From Ruminococcus champanellensis 18P13 = JCM 17042 (GTDB lineage: Bacteria > Bacillota > Clostridia > Oscillospirales > Ruminococcaceae): DNA of 64,000 nucleotides. A program made the position numbers and the translations under genes. This document shows positions 62,226 through 64,000 of this stretch, one piece after another (within the stretch, counting starts at the first letter, position 1; each line of letters starts with the position of its first letter). Under the pieces are notes generated by a model. It was given only the letters and a program-made list of their open reading frames with translations. It searched no databases and was not told the DNA's origin. Location: assembly GCF_000210095.1 (NCBI RefSeq), contig NC_021039.1, positions 1,409,861 to 1,473,860 on the forward strand. Reading direction: 5' to 3'.

Positions 62226-63131
62226 ATGGGGAGCCAATTCTGGTGGTTTTATGACATATTGGCAGTGGCGTTGACGCTGTTTATTATTTATCTCAACGCC
62301 AAAAGAGGATTTAAGAAGAATTTTTTGATCATCATCGGCTACGTTTTGTCCGTTGTGGTGACATCCGTCACCAGTGCTATGCTGGCGGAGCCGGTGTATA
62401 CCGGGCTGATCCGGGAAAGCAATCTGTATGCCTTTGACCAGGTGCTGTCGGATTATGACGGCACGGCGGTGATACAGAATGCTCTGGACAAACAGGAGTA
62501 CGGTGCCAAGTTTGACGAGAAAAAGATCGACATTTATCTTTCGCCGGCAAAGGCGGATTTCGAGGATGAGTTGTACCGGTATGTGAACCAGACCTGTGAC
62601 TATACCGTGACCACGCCTACGGAATTCCGGAATATTCTGCGGGGGGCGTTCATAGAATCTTTCGGCAGCCTGATGGCAAAGCAGATGCCTTTGTATGCAC
62701 GGCTGTCTTTGGAGGATAAGCTGGCGGACAACGATACGCTGTATGTGGAAACCATGCAGCATATCTATGGGGAAACCGGCTCGATGCGGCAGATCACAGC
62801 CTATCTGGAGGACACCTATGTGAAGGATGACTGCATCCGGATCATCAATTCGTTCCTGTTTGTTGCGATCTTCTGCTGCCTGATGAGCCTGATCGCCGTA
62901 TTGGCGAAAAAGCTGGAATCCAGGATCTATTTTAATATTTATCCTGTGGTGGATCATACAGCCGGTGGGCTGCTGGGCATTCTGGAGGCACTGATGCTGC
63001 TGTGCCTGCTGTGCATATTCCTGCGGCTGCTGTTTGTGACCGCTTCTGACACCATGCTGGTGCTGAACGAGGAAACGATCCTCAAAAGTCGGCTGTTTCG
63101 ATATATCTATCAGTTGTCGGGCAAGCTGTAA
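62226..63131 (+). CDS. CvpA-family membrane protein
   Basis: The 301-residue protein starts with a hydrophobic helix (YDILAVALTLFIIYLN) and a second one (NFLIIIGYVLSVVVTSVTSAML). A long extracytoplasmic part (about 60-205) separates these from two C-terminal helices (SFLFVAIFCCLMSLIAVLA, GILEALMLLCLLCIFLRLL). The arrangement fits the CvpA family; the large central domain is longer than in classic CvpA. GGAGG precedes the ATG. Function in Firmicutes is unknown. Confidence 0.75.
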   Translation: MGSQFWWFYDILAVALTLFIIYLNAKRGFKKNFLIIIGYVLSVVVTSVTSAMLAEPVYTGLIRESNLYAFDQVLSDYDGTAVIQNALDKQEYGAKFDEKKIDIYLSPAKADFEDELYRYVNQTCDYTVTTPTEFRNILRGAFIESFGSLMAKQMPLYARLSLEDKLADNDTLYVETMQHIYGETGSMRQITAYLEDTYVKDDCIRIINSFLFVAIFCCLMSLIAVLAKKLESRIYFNIYPVVDHTAGGLLGILEALMLLCLLCIFLRLLFVTASDTMLVLNEETILKSRLFRYIYQLSGKL

Positions 63132-63177
63132 TTGACTGAGCAAAGGAAGGAGCATTCCGGAGGCGGAATGAAGAAAT

Positions 63178-64000
63178 ATGATGGTTTTATGTAGCAGATG
63201 CAAACGCCGTCCTGCAGTGGTTTTTATTCAGACCATGCACGGCAACGAAAAGAAAAGCGAAGGACTCTGTATGCTTTGCGCCAAGCAGATGAACATCCCT
63301 CAGGTCAAGGACTACATGGAGCAGATGGGCATTACGGACGAAGAGCTGGAGCAGATGTCCGACCAGATGATGGAGCTGATGGACGGAGACAACTTTGAGA
63401 TGGGGGGCTCCGGCACTCTGCCGCCCTTTATTCAGAATCTGTTCAATGCGAATAATGCGCCGAAGCCGGAGGAAGGCAGGAACGGTAAGCAGGAGCATGC
63501 CCAGGAACCCTCTAAGGGCAAGAAAAAGAAGGAAAAGGGCAAGGAACTGAAGTTCCTGGACAATTACTGCACCAATCTGAGCCAGCGGGCAGAGGAAGGC
63601 AAGCTGGATAATATCGTGGGCAGAGAACGGGAAATTGCACGGGTGATCCAGATCCTGTCCCGGCGACAGAAAAACAATCCCTGCTTGATCGGTGAGCCGG
63701 GTGTGGGCAAGACCGCCATTGCGGAGGGCATCGCCCAGAAGATTGCTGCCGGAGAGGTGCCCTTCAATTTGCGTGGCAAGCGGGTCTATCTGATGGATCT
63801 GACCGCCCTGGTGGCTGGCACCCAGTTCCGGGGTCAGTTTGAAAGCCGGGTGAAGGGTCTCATCAGCGAGGTTAAGGAACAGGGGAATATCATCCTGTTT
63901 ATCGATGAGGTACACAACTTGATTGGCACGGGTGATTCCGAAGGCTCTATGAATGCGGCGAATATTCTCAAGCCTGCCCTGTCCCGGGGAGAAATCCAGG
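63178..64000 (+). CDS. ClpC-type ATP-dependent Clp protease ATPase subunit (cut by window end)
   Basis: At least 274 residues are in the window; the rest lies outside. The N-terminus has two CxxC pairs (LCSRCKRRP and LCMLCAKQM), a zinc-finger-like domain found before Clostridia ClpC relatives. A Lys/Glu-rich linker follows, then AAA+ domain 1 with [18 protein letters not shown], Walker [17 protein letters not shown] and Walker [14 protein letters not shown]. The start is uncertain: ATG 63178 has GGAGG 14 nt away, and an overlapping 8-codon ORF (63168) has better spacing. Confidence 0.88.
   Translation, partial: MMVLCSRCKRRPAVVFIQTMHGNEKKSEGLCMLCAKQMNIPQVKDYMEQMGITDEELEQMSDQMMELMDGDNFEMGGSGTLPPFIQNLFNANNAPKPEEGRNGKQEHAQEPSKGKKKKEKGKELKFLDNYCTNLSQRAEEGKLDNIVGREREIARVIQILSRRQKNNPCLIGEPGVGKTAIAEGIAQKIAAGEVPFNLRGKRVYLMDLTALVAGTQFRGQFESRVKGLISEVKEQGNIILFIDEVHNLIGTGDSEGSMNAANILKPALSRGEIQ

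Noticed and set aside
1-64000. CRISPR array, prophage or insertion sequence
   Set aside because: No regularly spaced direct repeats, no phage structural or integrase genes and no transposase were found; gene content is core chromosomal.

Overview
The window is a chromosomal stretch of a Gram-positive, low-to-moderate GC Clostridia member, most likely a Ruminococcus-type (Oscillospiraceae) gut bacterium. The evidence is the gene order (rnc-radical SAM-smc-ftsY, infC-rpmI-rplT, ecfA1-ecfA2-ecfT-truA), strong AGGAGG ribosome sites and TTGACA/TATAAT promoters. It also includes sporulation genes (spoIIR, spoIID), S-box and FMN riboswitches, and a GH5 cellulase-like lipoprotein. The genus is an inference; no rRNA gene is present.

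Layout. 1-3.2 kb: a TrpR-like regulator, a methyltransferase, Hsp33, a four-tRNA operon (Val, Asp, Gly, Cys) and a Nudix hydrolase. 3.2-6.8 kb: an exported foldase, a DUF3048 lipoprotein and SpoIIR. 6.8-8.1 kb: the infC-rpmI-rplT operon behind a leader attenuator, with infC starting at ATT. 8.2-16.4 kb: an RNA methyltransferase, dprA, topA, trmFO, plsX, rnc and a radical SAM protein. 16.4-27.5 kb: smc, ftsY, rdgB, yhbY, nadD, yqeK, an LCP ligase, rsfS, a small membrane protein and leuS. 27.5-32.2 kb: rpsU, yqeG, aroQ, efp, a CD1247-like protein, FMN-riboswitch-controlled ribU and a GHL10-type lipoprotein.

32.2-46.4 kb is mostly on the minus strand, apart from spoIID and the 44.8-46.4 kb pair. 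It carries metK under a SAM-I riboswitch, divergent from spoIID. It also carries a distinctive operon: leader peptide, intrinsic terminator, XRE-cupin regulator, acyl-CoA synthetase, a TIM-barrel/acyl-CoA ligase fusion and a GH5 lipoprotein. fhs-tsaE-tsaB-dnaD follows. A DUF5662 gene and a DnaC/DnaI-like helicase loader are on the plus strand. 46.4-49.2 kb: a sugar transferase, VanZ and pheA. 49.5-54.9 kb: ruvC, ruvA, sseB, ruvB, glmM and an RlmI-like methyltransferase. 55-64 kb: an ECF transporter module, yfhO, truA, a DUF5711 protein, cvpA and the start of a ClpC-type ATPase cut by the window end.

Most genes are housekeeping. The unusual content lies between the genes. One family of short palindromic repeats begins exactly at the stop codon of the upstream gene in all four copies, and a second inverted-repeat family has one copy nested in the first. 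Two genes (topA and the LCP gene) have a hairpin between a good Shine-Dalgarno and the start codon. A Val/Leu-rich 24-residue leader ORF followed by an intrinsic terminator precedes the acyl-CoA ligase/cellulase operon. That leader and operon are the best candidate for an undescribed system: possibly attenuation-controlled activation of branched-chain or aromatic short fatty acids, which cellulolytic ruminococci are known to need. No transposase, CRISPR array, prophage or rRNA gene was seen.
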